A stretch of 64,000 bases of DNA from Massilia sp. 9096 (GTDB lineage: Bacteria; Pseudomonadota; Gammaproteobacteria; Burkholderiales; Burkholderiaceae_D). Of this stretch, positions 7,957 through 15,570 are shown piece after piece. The number at the start of each line of letters is the position of its first letter. Within the stretch, counting starts at the first letter, position 1. Made by a program: the position numbers and the translations under genes. The notes beneath the pieces are model-generated. The model was not told the DNA's origin. It worked only from the letters and a program-made list of their open reading frames with translations, and ran no database searches. The DNA is taken from contig NZ_JQNN01000001.1 of the NCBI RefSeq assembly GCF_000745265.1, positions 3,410,001 through 3,474,000 of the forward strand, read 5' to 3'.

Positions 7957-9677
7957 GGCCGCCCTCCTTGTTCGAGCTCATGTTCCAGCTCATGCGGAAA
8001 GTACCTGATGACGCAGTCGAACGGGTTGGGCGCGGCCTGGCCGAGACCGCAGATCGAGGCGTCGCGCATCACCTGCGACAGCTCGCCGAGCAGCGCCGTA
8101 TCCCACACCCGCTGTTCCATCAGCGCGACGGCCTTGGCGGTGCCGGCGCGGCAGGGTGTGCACTGGCCGCAGGATTCAATCTTGAAGAAGCGCAGCGTAT
8201 TGAGCGCGGCCGCCCTGGCGCTGTCGCGATCGGACAGCACCACCACCGCGGCCGAGCCGATGAAGCAGCCGTAGGGCTGCAGCGTGTCGAAGTCGAGCGG
8301 GATGTCGCCCAGCGCGGCCGGCAGGATGCCGCCCGAGGCGCCGCCCGGCAGGTAGGCGTAGAAGGCATGGCCGTCCTGCATGCCGTCGCAATACCCGTCG
8401 ATCAGTTCGCGCATCGTGATGCCGGCCGGGGCCAGCTTGACGCCGGGCTCGCGCACCCGGCCCGAGACCGAGAACGAGCGCAAGCCGCGCCGTCCGTTGC
8501 GGCCGTGGCCGGCAAAGCGCTCCGGGCCCTGCTCGACGATGTCGCGCACCCAGTGCAGGGTTTCGAAATTGTGCTCGAGCGTGGGCCGGCCGAACAGCCC
8601 GACCTGGGCCAGGTAGGGCGGGCGCAGCCGGGGCATGCCGCGCTTGCCCTCGATCGACTCGATCATGGCCGACTCCTCGCCGCAGATATAGGCGCCGGCG
8701 CCGCGCCGCAGCTCGATGCGCGGCATCGGATCCAGCGGCGCATCGGCGCGCAGCTTGTCGAGTTCGGCCTGCAGCATGGCGCGCAGGCCGTGGTATTCGT
8801 CGCGCAGGTAGAGGTAGATCGCCTCGATGCCGACCGCCCAGGCGGCGATCAGCGCGCCCTCCAGGAAGCGGTGCGGGTCGCGCTCGAGGTAGACGCGGTC
8901 CTTGAAGGTGCCGGGCTCGCCCTCGTCGATGTTGACCGCCATCAGGCGCGGGCCGGGCTCGGCGCGCACGATGCGCCATTTGCGTCCGGCCGGAAAACCG
9001 GCGCCGCCCAGGCCGCGCAGGCCGGAACTCTCCAGCGCCGCGATCACCGACTCGGCATCGCGCCGCCCCTCGGCGCAATCGCGCAGCAAGGCGTAGCCGC
9101 CGAGCGCACGGTAGGCGGCGAGGTCGACGTGGCCGGCGTGCACGTGTCCGGTCTCGCCCGCCGCCGCCTTGGCCAGCACGGTTTCCAGCGTGGCCGGCGC
9201 CACCGGCCGCTGGCCGACCAGCACGGCCGGCGCCCCCTCGCAGCGGCCGATGCAGGGGGCGGCCAGGACGCGCACCTCGGCGCCCAGGATGGCGGGCAGC
9301 CTGTCCAGCAGCGCTCGCGCGCCGGCCATCTCGCAGGACAGGCCGGCGCACACGCGCACGGTCAGCGCCGGCGGGGGCGCCTGACCGTCGCGCAGCACGT
9401 CGAAATGGTGGTAGAAGCTGGCCACCTCGTAGACCTCGGCCTGGGCCAGTCCCAGTTCCTGCGCCAGGGCGGCCAGGTGCGCCGGCGCCAGGGCGCCGCA
9501 GGCGTCCTGGATCAGGTGCAGGTATTCGATCAGGAGGTCGCGCCGGCGCGGGGCATCGCCCAGCAGGTCCCGGATCGCGCGCAGCGCCTGGGGATCGGGT
9601 TGCCGGCCCTTGGGCGCGGCGCGCTTGCGCTGCCGGCTCGCACCCTCGACGGCGATCGGAATGACGGGTAAGGCCAT
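7953..9677 (-). CDS. NAD-dependent formate dehydrogenase diaphorase subunit, fused FdsG-FdsB (NuoE-NuoF like)
   Basis: A 574-residue fusion. Residues about 30-160 are NuoE/FdsG-like, with a 2Fe-2S site using C in VRVCAGLSCEMAG and CIGRCEGAP. Residues about 190-570 are NuoF/FdsB-like: GLRGLGGAGFPAGRKW, the NADH/FMN site NIDEGEPGTFKDR and GAGAYICGEESAMIESIEG, and a 4Fe-4S site ESCGQCTPCRAGT (about 500) with a later Cys in ASICGLGQAAP. It passes electrons from formate to NAD+. In many organisms the two parts are separate genes. This is the first gene of the operon; its stop overlaps the alpha-subunit start by 4 bp. A separate FdsD small subunit was not found. Confidence 0.92.
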   Translation of the reverse strand: MALPVIPIAVEGASRQRKRAAPKGRQPDPQALRAIRDLLGDAPRRRDLLIEYLHLIQDACGALAPAHLAALAQELGLAQAEVYEVASFYHHFDVLRDGQAPPPALTVRVCAGLSCEMAGARALLDRLPAILGAEVRVLAAPCIGRCEGAPAVLVGQRPVAPATLETVLAKAAAGETGHVHAGHVDLAAYRALGGYALLRDCAEGRRDAESVIAALESSGLRGLGGAGFPAGRKWRIVRAEPGPRLMAVNIDEGEPGTFKDRVYLERDPHRFLEGALIAAWAVGIEAIYLYLRDEYHGLRAMLQAELDKLRADAPLDPMPRIELRRGAGAYICGEESAMIESIEGKRGMPRLRPPYLAQVGLFGRPTLEHNFETLHWVRDIVEQGPERFAGHGRNGRRGLRSFSVSGRVREPGVKLAPAGITMRELIDGYCDGMQDGHAFYAYLPGGASGGILPAALGDIPLDFDTLQPYGCFIGSAAVVVLSDRDSARAAALNTLRFFKIESCGQCTPCRAGTAKAVALMEQRVWDTALLGELSQVMRDASICGLGQAAPNPFDCVIRYFPHELEHELEQGGRP

Positions 9678-9831
9678 GTCTCCTCCGGATTGATCTAATA
9701 TGATGCCCTGCTCGAGAGCATACTTTTTCCGAAACCTTTACCGCCCTGTGAGCCTAGCACGCCAGGCGGCAGGTAAAAATAGGCTGTATCCACCATATTC
9801 GACCGGCGCCCGCTGCGCCGATTCCCGCATC
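9678..9831. promoter_or_regulatory. Divergent control region between the formate dehydrogenase operon and its regulator
   Basis: This 154-bp gap holds the starts of two divergent transcription units and is less GC-rich than its flanks. Presumably both promoters and the regulator's binding site lie here. I could not pick a convincing -35/-10 pair or a ModE-type palindrome. Confidence 0.4.
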
Positions 9832-10971
9832 ATGTTCAAAGTTGATATTCGTCCTCACTGGGAAATCCGTTTCAACGGCGATCCTCCGCTCGACACCGCC
9901 ACCCTGCTCGGCTTGCTGCTCGGGATCCACGACAGCGGCTCGATCGCCGACGCCGCGCGCAGCGTCGGCCTGTCCTACCGCTACGCCTGGGGCGTGCTGC
10001 GCGAGGCCGAGGCGCTGTTCGGCGAGCCGCTGCTGGAAACCGGGCGCGGGCGCGGCACACGCCTGACGCCGCTGGCCGAAAAGCTGGCCTGGGCCGACCG
10101 CCGCATCGCCGCGCGCCTGTCGCCCACCCTGGCCAGCCTGGCCTCGGAACTCGAGCGCGAACTGGACAAGGTGCGCACCCACGGCCGCGAAGCGGGCCGC
10201 GACGACAACCTGCACACGATCCGCATCGACGCCAGCCACGGCTTCGCGGTGGCGGCCCTGACCGATTACCTGGCGCAGCTGGCGCCGCCCGGCAAGATCC
10301 CGCTCGCGCTGCGCTACCGCAGCAGCCAGGAAGCGGTGGCGGCACTGGCGCGGCGCGAATGCGACCTGGCGGGCTTTCACGTGCCGCTGGGCGAATTCGA
10401 AGCGCGCGCGGCCAACTGGTACCTGCGCTGGCTCGATCCGCGCCAGCATTGCCTGGTCCACCTGGCCGCGCGCGACCTGGGATTGCTGGTGGCGCGCGAC
10501 AATCCGCTGCGCGTGCAGGGCCTGGACGACCTGGTGCGCCCCGAACTGCGCTTCGTGAACCGCCAGGCCGGCTCCGGCACGCGCATGCTGCTGGAACTGA
10601 TGCTGGCCGCGCGCGGCATCGGCCAGGACGCCATCAACGGCTGGAACAACGCCGAGCTGACCCATTCGGCGGTGGCGGCCTACATCGCCAGCGGCATGGC
10701 CGACGTCGGCGTCGGCATGCGCACCGCGGCCGAGCATTTCAAGCTCGAGTTCATCCCGCTCGCGCGCGAGCGTTACTTTTTCGCGTTGCGCAACGATGCC
10801 CTGCAGGACCCGCTGATGGCGCGCGTGCTCGCTATCCTGCGCAGCGCGGATTTCCACGCGCGCGTGGCCGCCCTGCCCGGCTATGACGCGGCCCAGACCG
10901 GCCGCATCGACGAGCTCGACCAGGCCTTCAATGCGCCGCCCGACAACCAGGACGACGCCGAGGCCCCATGA
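9832..10971 (+). CDS. Transcriptional regulator: ModE/LysR-like HTH plus substrate-binding-protein domain
   Basis: A 379-residue DNA-binding protein. Residues about 20-95 form a ModE/LysR-type winged helix (GSIADAARSVGLSYRYAWGVLREAEALFGEPLLE). Residues about 130-345 form a periplasmic-binding-protein-like domain of the MopB/TupA-related kind (HGFAVAALTDYL, then CDLAGFHVPLG, RFVNRQAGSGTRMLLE, THSAVAAYIASGMADVGVG). Such fusions sense molybdate, tungstate or a pterin-related ligand and control molybdoenzyme or transporter genes. Its divergent position makes the formate dehydrogenase/tup operon the likely target. The start at 9832 (MFKVDIRPHW) was preferred over 9700 because the extra N-terminus is not family-like. 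Its stop overlaps the following remnant. Confidence 0.85.
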   Translation: MFKVDIRPHWEIRFNGDPPLDTATLLGLLLGIHDSGSIADAARSVGLSYRYAWGVLREAEALFGEPLLETGRGRGTRLTPLAEKLAWADRRIAARLSPTLASLASELERELDKVRTHGREAGRDDNLHTIRIDASHGFAVAALTDYLAQLAPPGKIPLALRYRSSQEAVAALARRECDLAGFHVPLGEFEARAANWYLRWLDPRQHCLVHLAARDLGLLVARDNPLRVQGLDDLVRPELRFVNRQAGSGTRMLLELMLAARGIGQDAINGWNNAELTHSAVAAYIASGMADVGVGMRTAAEHFKLEFIPLARERYFFALRNDALQDPLMARVLAILRSADFHARVAALPGYDAAQTGRIDELDQAFNAPPDNQDDAEAP

Positions 10972-11069
10972 TGCGCGATCCCGAAACCCTGCACACGATC
11001 TACGAGGGCGCGTCTCGGATCCAACCGCCGGTCATCGCGCGCAAGATGATCCGCGAGGCGCAGCCATGA
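10968..11069 (+). pseudogene. C-terminal remnant of an acyl-CoA dehydrogenase
   Basis: An open frame of 33 codons, MMRDPETLHTIYEGASRIQP and on to the TGA at 11067-11069. It matches the last helix of acyl-CoA dehydrogenases, where a motif of the type RDAKxxxIYEGTSxIQRxVIARxLL carries the FAD/substrate-site Gly and the catalytic-region Glu. The rest of the roughly 380-residue enzyme is absent; the fragment abuts the preceding regulator (ATGATG over its stop) and ends in an ATGA overlap with the next gene. It is best read as the tail left by a deletion, still translated and possibly kept for coupling to the ligase gene. Confidence 0.7.
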
Positions 11070-12622
11070 TCGACGTCTCCGGGCTGCTGGCCAGCCTGCC
11101 CGCGCGCATCGACGCGGTCCCGCGCCTGCATGCCGTGCGCACGCCGGATGCGCCGGCGCTGGCCGAGCTCGGGCGCACGCTGTCGTATCGCCAGCTCACC
11201 GACGCCATCGACCGCCTGGCCGGCCTGCTGCGCGAGCACGGCGTGCGTCCCGGCGACCGCGTGCTGCTGGTGAGCGAGAATTGCGCGGCCCAGGTGGCGG
11301 CGATCTTCGCGGCTGCCGCGCTGGAGGCCTGGATCGTCAATGTCAACGCGCGCCTGTCCGCGCCCGAACTGCAGGCGATCCGCGCGCACAGCGGGGCGCG
11401 CCTGGCGCTCTACACGAGCGCGGTGTCGCCCGACGCGCACGCGCACGCGGCGCTTGCGGGCGCGCAGGCGATGGCAGACGCCGCGCTGGGCGAATTCATG
11501 ATCGGCTCGTGCGACCCCGGCGCCATGCCCGAACCGGCCGGCCCGGAACCAGTCGCCGCCCTGGTCTACACCACCGGCACCACCGGCCAGCCCAAGGGCG
11601 TGATGCTCAGCCACCGCAACCTGCTGTACGTGGCCGCGGTGTCGAGCCGCCTGCGCGGCCTGGCGCCGCAGGACCGCGCCTGGGGCGTGCTGCCGGTCTC
11701 GCACGTGTACGGCCTGACGTCGGTGATGCTGGGCACCCTGTACGCCGGCGCCTGCCTGCAGCTGGCGCCGCGCTTCACGCCGGAAGGCATGCTGGCCGCC
11801 ATCCGCGACGAGGGCTTGACCATCGTGCAGGGCGTGCCGGCGATGTACGCGCGCCTGCTCGAGCACCTGGGCGGCGGCGCGCGGCCGGCGCCGACGCTGC
11901 GATCGACCCTGCGTTTCGCCTACGCCGGCGGCTCGCCGCTCGACCCCGCCCTCAAGCGCCAGGTCGAGGCGGCGCTCGGCGTCCCGCTGCACAACGGCTA
12001 CGGCCTGACCGAAGCCGCGCCCACCGTCAGCCAGACCCGCCTTGCCGCGCCGCGCGCCGACACCTCGGTCGGCTACCCGATCCCGGGGGTCGAGGCGCGC
12101 CTCGTCGGGCGCGACGGCAAGGACGCCGGCGCCGAGCCCGGCGCGCTGTGGGTGCGCGGCCCGAACGTCATGCAGGGCTACTACCGCGCGCCGGACCTGA
12201 CGGCCCAGGCGCTGCGGCCGGACGGCTGGCTCGACACCGGCGACCTGGCGCGGCGCGATCCGGACGGCGCGCTGTTCATCGTCGGCCGCACGCGCGAGCT
12301 GATCATCCGCTCCGGCTTCAACGTGTTCCCGCTCGAAGTCGAGACCGTGCTCAACGCGCATCCGGCGGTGACGCAGTCGGCGGTGGTCGGACGCGCGCTT
12401 GCCGGGGGCGAGGAGGACGTCGTGGCCTTCGTGCAGCCGGCGCCGCGCGCGCGCGTGACGCCGCAGGAGCTGCGTGCCTGGGCCGCGGCCCGCCTCGCGC
12501 CGTACAAGCGGCCGACGCGCATCGTGCTGATGGACAGCCTGCCGGCCGCCGCGACCGGCAAGGTGCTCAAGCACGTGCTCAAGGCGATGGCGGACGAGTC
12601 TGAAACCGATCGGGGCCCTTAG
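11066..12622 (+). CDS. AMP-dependent acyl-CoA synthetase/ligase
   Basis: A 518-residue member of the ANL superfamily that activates a carboxylic acid with ATP and loads it on CoA. Core motifs: P-loop YTTGTTGQPKGVMLSHRN (residues about 165-182), A5 motif NGYGLTEAAP (about 311-320), GWLDTGDLARRDPDG (about 388-402), hinge GRTRELIIRSGFNVFPLEVE and the C-terminal catalytic Lys in AAATGKVLKH (about 500). The acid cannot be read from sequence, but the upstream acyl-CoA dehydrogenase fragment suggests a fatty or short-chain acyl substrate. The ATG at 11066 overlaps the remnant's stop. Confidence 0.88.
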   Translation: MIDVSGLLASLPARIDAVPRLHAVRTPDAPALAELGRTLSYRQLTDAIDRLAGLLREHGVRPGDRVLLVSENCAAQVAAIFAAAALEAWIVNVNARLSAPELQAIRAHSGARLALYTSAVSPDAHAHAALAGAQAMADAALGEFMIGSCDPGAMPEPAGPEPVAALVYTTGTTGQPKGVMLSHRNLLYVAAVSSRLRGLAPQDRAWGVLPVSHVYGLTSVMLGTLYAGACLQLAPRFTPEGMLAAIRDEGLTIVQGVPAMYARLLEHLGGGARPAPTLRSTLRFAYAGGSPLDPALKRQVEAALGVPLHNGYGLTEAAPTVSQTRLAAPRADTSVGYPIPGVEARLVGRDGKDAGAEPGALWVRGPNVMQGYYRAPDLTAQALRPDGWLDTGDLARRDPDGALFIVGRTRELIIRSGFNVFPLEVETVLNAHPAVTQSAVVGRALAGGEEDVVAFVQPAPRARVTPQELRAWAAARLAPYKRPTRIVLMDSLPAAATGKVLKHVLKAMADESETDRGP

Positions 12623-12645
12623 TCAGCGTCTCGGGGCCTTGATCC

Positions 12646-12882
12646 TTACCGACGGCGTTTCTTCCAGTTGTAATCCGGCCCGGTGACGTCCACTCCCGGA
12701 TGCCCGACCAGGTCCGGATGCTCCGAGCACATGGTGATGAAGCGCACGCCCTCGCCCGCGCGCTGGCGCCGCCGCAGTTCTTCCATGAAGCCCAGCGCCG
12801 CCGTCATCTCGCTGGTGTCGAACAGCTGCGCATGCGGCGTGTTGCCGGCTTCGTCGACGATCGTCCAGTAAACCATGTACAT
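12646..12882 (-). CDS. Small conserved hypothetical protein (78 aa)
   Basis: A 78-residue soluble protein, MYMVYWTIVDEAGN and so on, ending in a basic tail NWKKRRR. No signal peptide or membrane segment. It has a strong Shine-Dalgarno (GGGGAGGCAAG) just before the ATG, which supports it as a real gene. I do not recognise a function. It converges on the ligase gene and has a LacI-like palindrome 17 bp upstream of its start. Confidence 0.65.
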   Translation of the reverse strand: MYMVYWTIVDEAGNTPHAQLFDTSEMTAALGFMEELRRRQRAGEGVRFITMCSEHPDLVGHPGVDVTGPDYNWKKRRR

Positions 12883-12898
12883 CTTGCCTCCCCGTTTT

Positions 12899-12910
12899 CG
12901 AATCGATTCG
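12899..12910. promoter_or_regulatory. Perfect 12-bp palindrome, LacI-family operator-like
   Basis: CGAATCGATTCG is fully palindromic and contains the AAnCGnTT-type core (AATCGATT) typical of LacI/GalR-family operators. It lies 17 bp upstream of the 78-residue gene on the minus strand and about 220 bp upstream of the GH1-RmlD gene on the plus strand. No LacI-type regulator is encoded in the window. Confidence 0.4.
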
Positions 12911-13129
12911 GATGCACGATGCGGGCGGCGTCCTCGCCTGTCAAGACGGAGATGCCACGCCCGGCCCCGGGACAGTGCCGGGTCGGCCGATTATGTTGAG
13001 CTGGAAATAGATAAGACTGACACCGCGTAGGACTTGTCCTAAATCGTACTTATATGTTCGTTGGACCACAAAAGAAGCTGTGTTCGCCGACTAGGCTAAG
13101 GCCTTGTATTCAATACGCAGGGAAGGCCC

Positions 13130-15382
13130 ATGAATCTGAACAATCATATCCAGCCAGCAATCTCGCCGCTCCAGCTGTGGGGTGGCCTCGAATGCACCGT
13201 CAACCGCGTCCGCGACAATTACTTTTCCCAAATGGATCGCAACGGACACGCCGCACGGCTACAAGACTTGGAGCGTTTTGCTTCACTCGGTATCCGTGCG
13301 ATCCGCTATCCGGTCCTGTGGGAGCGGACCGCGCCCGACGGCATCGAAAACGCGGACTGGACCTGGTCCGACGAGCGCCTGCCGGTGCTGCAGCAGTTCG
13401 GCGTCACGCCGATCGTCGGCCTGGTCCACCACGGCAGCGGCCCGCGCCACACCAGCCTGGTCTCCGACGACTTCCCCGAGAAGCTCGCCGAGTACGCCGG
13501 CGCCGTGGCGCGCCGCTATCCCTGGGTCGATCATTACACCCCGGTCAACGAGATCTGCACCACCGCGCGCTTTTCCGGCCTGAACGGCGTCTGGTACCCG
13601 CACGGCACCAGCGAAGCGACCTTCGTGCGCGCCCTGATCATCCAGTGCAAGGCGACCGTGCTGGCGATGCGCGAAATCCGCAAGGTGAACCCGAACGCCA
13701 AGCTGGTGCAGACCGACGACCTGTCGCGCACCTACGGCACGCCGGAAATGGCCGAGTTCGCCAACTTCTTCAATGAACGCCGTTGGCTCGGCTGGGACAT
13801 GCTGTGCGGCAAGATCGACCAGGATCATGCGCTGTGGGGCTACCTGCTCGACTCGGAAGCGACTGCCGAGGAACTGCTCTGGTTCAAGGACAACGCCTGC
13901 CCACCCGACATCATGGGCGTCAATTACTATGCGACCAGCGAACGCTGGCTCGACCACCGCGTCGAACGCTATCCGGAAAGCCGCCGCACCAGCTACCGCG
14001 GCGTCCCGCACGCCGACATCGAGTGCCCGCGCGTACTGGCCACGCCGACCCCGGGCATCGGCCCGCTGCTGCAGGAAACCTGGGAGCGCTACGGCCTGCC
14101 GATCGCGATCACCGAGGCCCACATCGACGCCAACCGCGAAGACCAGCTGCGCTGGCTGGTCGAGATCTGGAATGCGGCCAAGCAAGTGCAGCAGGACGGC
14201 GCCGACATCCGCGCGGTGACGGTCTGGGCGCTGCTCGGCTCGTACGACTGGAACTGCCTGGTCACCGAATGCCGCGGCTACTACGAGCCGGGCCCGTTCG
14301 ACGTGCGCGGTCCGCAGCCGCGCCCGACCGCCGTGGCGCACCTGATGCGCGAACTGGCCACCGGACGTCCGCTGTCGCATCCGGTGCTGCAGGGCCAGGG
14401 CTGGTGGCGCCGTCCGGGCCGCTTCCTGGCCAAGCCGGTGGCGACCCGCACCGCGGTGGCCAACATCGCCGACCGCGGCGCGTTCCGCTCGACCTTCCCG
14501 CAGCCGATCCTGATCAGCGGCGCCAACGGTACGCTGGGCCGCGCTTTCAAACGCCTCTGCGAACGCCGCAACCTGGCCTGCCACGTGCTGACGCGCCAGG
14601 AAATGGACATCACCGATCCAGCGTCGGTCGAGGCCGCAATCGTTCGCTTCAAGCCCTGGGCGATCATCAACGCCGGCGGCTACGTGCGCGTCGACGATGC
14701 CGAGCAGGACATCGAGCGCTGCATGCGCGAGAACACCGCCGGTCCGACCGTGCTGGCGCTGGCGGCGATCCGCCACGGCGTGCGCTTCATGACCTTCTCC
14801 AGCGACCTGGTGTTCGACGGCGACAAGGGCAGCGCCTACGTCGAGTCGGACCCGACGGCGCCGCTGGGCGTGTACGGCCGCAGCAAGGCGGAAGCCGAAC
14901 GGCGCGTGCTCGACTCCGACCCGCAAGCCCTGGTGATCCGCACCAGCGCCTTCTTCGGCCCGTGGGACGAGCATAATTTCGTCGGCCAGGCGCTGGACGC
15001 GCTCGGCAACGGCCGGCCATTCGCTGCGCTGTCCGACCAGACCGTGTCGCCGACCTACGTGCCGGACCTGGTCAACGCCTGCCTCGACCTGCTGATCGAC
15101 AAGGAGTGCGGCATCTGGCACCTCAGCAACGGCGAAGCCATGAGCTGGGCCGAACTGGCGCGGCGCGCCTGCGCGGCCGCCGGCGTCGACGCCGGCGGCC
15201 TGGAGGAACGCACCGCCAGCGAAATGGGCCTGGCGGCGGCGCGGCCGTCCGCGTGCGCGCTGACCAGCGAGCGTGGCCTGCTGCTGCCGTCGTTCGAGGA
15301 TGCACTGGCGCGCTATCTGCGCGAGCGCGAGACCGCACACGAGGTGGCCAAACCGGAGGAGTCGGCGCACTACGCCAGCTGA
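13130..15382 (+). CDS. Fusion: family 1 glycoside hydrolase-like domain plus dTDP-4-dehydrorhamnose reductase-like (RmlD) domain
   Basis: A 750-residue cytoplasmic protein. Residues 1 to about 400 resemble GH1 beta-glycosidases: the acid/base Glu is E141 in TPVNEI (normally T-x-NEP) and the nucleophile Glu lies near residue 329 in AITEAH (normally TENG). HHGSGPRH and GVNYYATS are further GH1-like blocks. Residues about 460-735 are an SDR of the RmlD type, with GANGTLGRAF (NAD(P)-binding), FSSDLVFDG and active-site YGRSK. It could release a sugar and reduce or bind a sugar nucleotide, but the substrate is unknown. Start has AGGGAAGG upstream. A strong terminator follows, so it is a one-gene unit. 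The Pro after NE is Ile here, so hydrolase activity is not certain. Confidence 0.87.
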   Translation: MNLNNHIQPAISPLQLWGGLECTVNRVRDNYFSQMDRNGHAARLQDLERFASLGIRAIRYPVLWERTAPDGIENADWTWSDERLPVLQQFGVTPIVGLVHHGSGPRHTSLVSDDFPEKLAEYAGAVARRYPWVDHYTPVNEICTTARFSGLNGVWYPHGTSEATFVRALIIQCKATVLAMREIRKVNPNAKLVQTDDLSRTYGTPEMAEFANFFNERRWLGWDMLCGKIDQDHALWGYLLDSEATAEELLWFKDNACPPDIMGVNYYATSERWLDHRVERYPESRRTSYRGVPHADIECPRVLATPTPGIGPLLQETWERYGLPIAITEAHIDANREDQLRWLVEIWNAAKQVQQDGADIRAVTVWALLGSYDWNCLVTECRGYYEPGPFDVRGPQPRPTAVAHLMRELATGRPLSHPVLQGQGWWRRPGRFLAKPVATRTAVANIADRGAFRSTFPQPILISGANGTLGRAFKRLCERRNLACHVLTRQEMDITDPASVEAAIVRFKPWAIINAGGYVRVDDAEQDIERCMRENTAGPTVLALAAIRHGVRFMTFSSDLVFDGDKGSAYVESDPTAPLGVYGRSKAEAERRVLDSDPQALVIRTSAFFGPWDEHNFVGQALDALGNGRPFAALSDQTVSPTYVPDLVNACLDLLIDKECGIWHLSNGEAMSWAELARRACAAAGVDAGGLEERTASEMGLAAARPSACALTSERGLLLPSFEDALARYLRERETAHEVAKPEESAHYAS

Positions 15383-15404
15383 CGTACCAGCGTCACGCAA
15401 CCGA

Positions 15405-15431
15405 ACCGGGCCTCATGGCCCGGTTTTTTTT
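15405..15431 (+). terminator. Rho-independent terminator after the GH1-RmlD gene
   Basis: Stem ACCGGGCC (15405-15412), loop TCAT, stem GGCCCGGT (15417-15424), followed by an eight-base T run. It starts 23 bp after the stop codon. Confidence 0.9.
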
Positions 15432-15453
15432 CAAATGTTGCAATCCGTTGCTT

Positions 15454-15546
15454 CATTACCAAACGGTAATGTTTTGGCGTGAGATTGTGCAATTTTTATA
15501 TTTACGCCAGGAATTTCGTTCGTTACACTAAGTTACATAAGGTTAC
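15454..15546 (+). promoter_or_regulatory. AT-rich promoter region with a palindrome and three 10-bp-phased GTTAC repeats
   Basis: Two regulatory-looking elements precede the VirK/YbjX gene. CATTACC-AAAC-GGTAATG (15454-15471) is a perfect 7-bp inverted repeat. GTTAC occurs at 15522, 15532 and 15542, exactly 10 bp apart, with a further TTTAC at 15501 about two helical turns upstream. Direct repeats with 10-11-bp spacing are the usual target of OmpR/PhoB-type response regulators. Confidence 0.55.
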
Positions 15547-15570
15547 TTAACGCAATCTGGGTGTAATGAG

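Noticed and set aside
5128..8274. A 1048-codon plus-strand open frame opposite the formate dehydrogenase genes
   Set aside because: It is a shadow of the fdsA and fdsGB genes; composition is unlike real proteins and no motifs are seen.
9678..9831. Possible molybdenum-cofactor riboswitch or ModE palindrome upstream of the formate dehydrogenase operon
   Set aside because: No conserved riboswitch core or clear inverted repeat could be found by eye; a covariance-model search would be needed.
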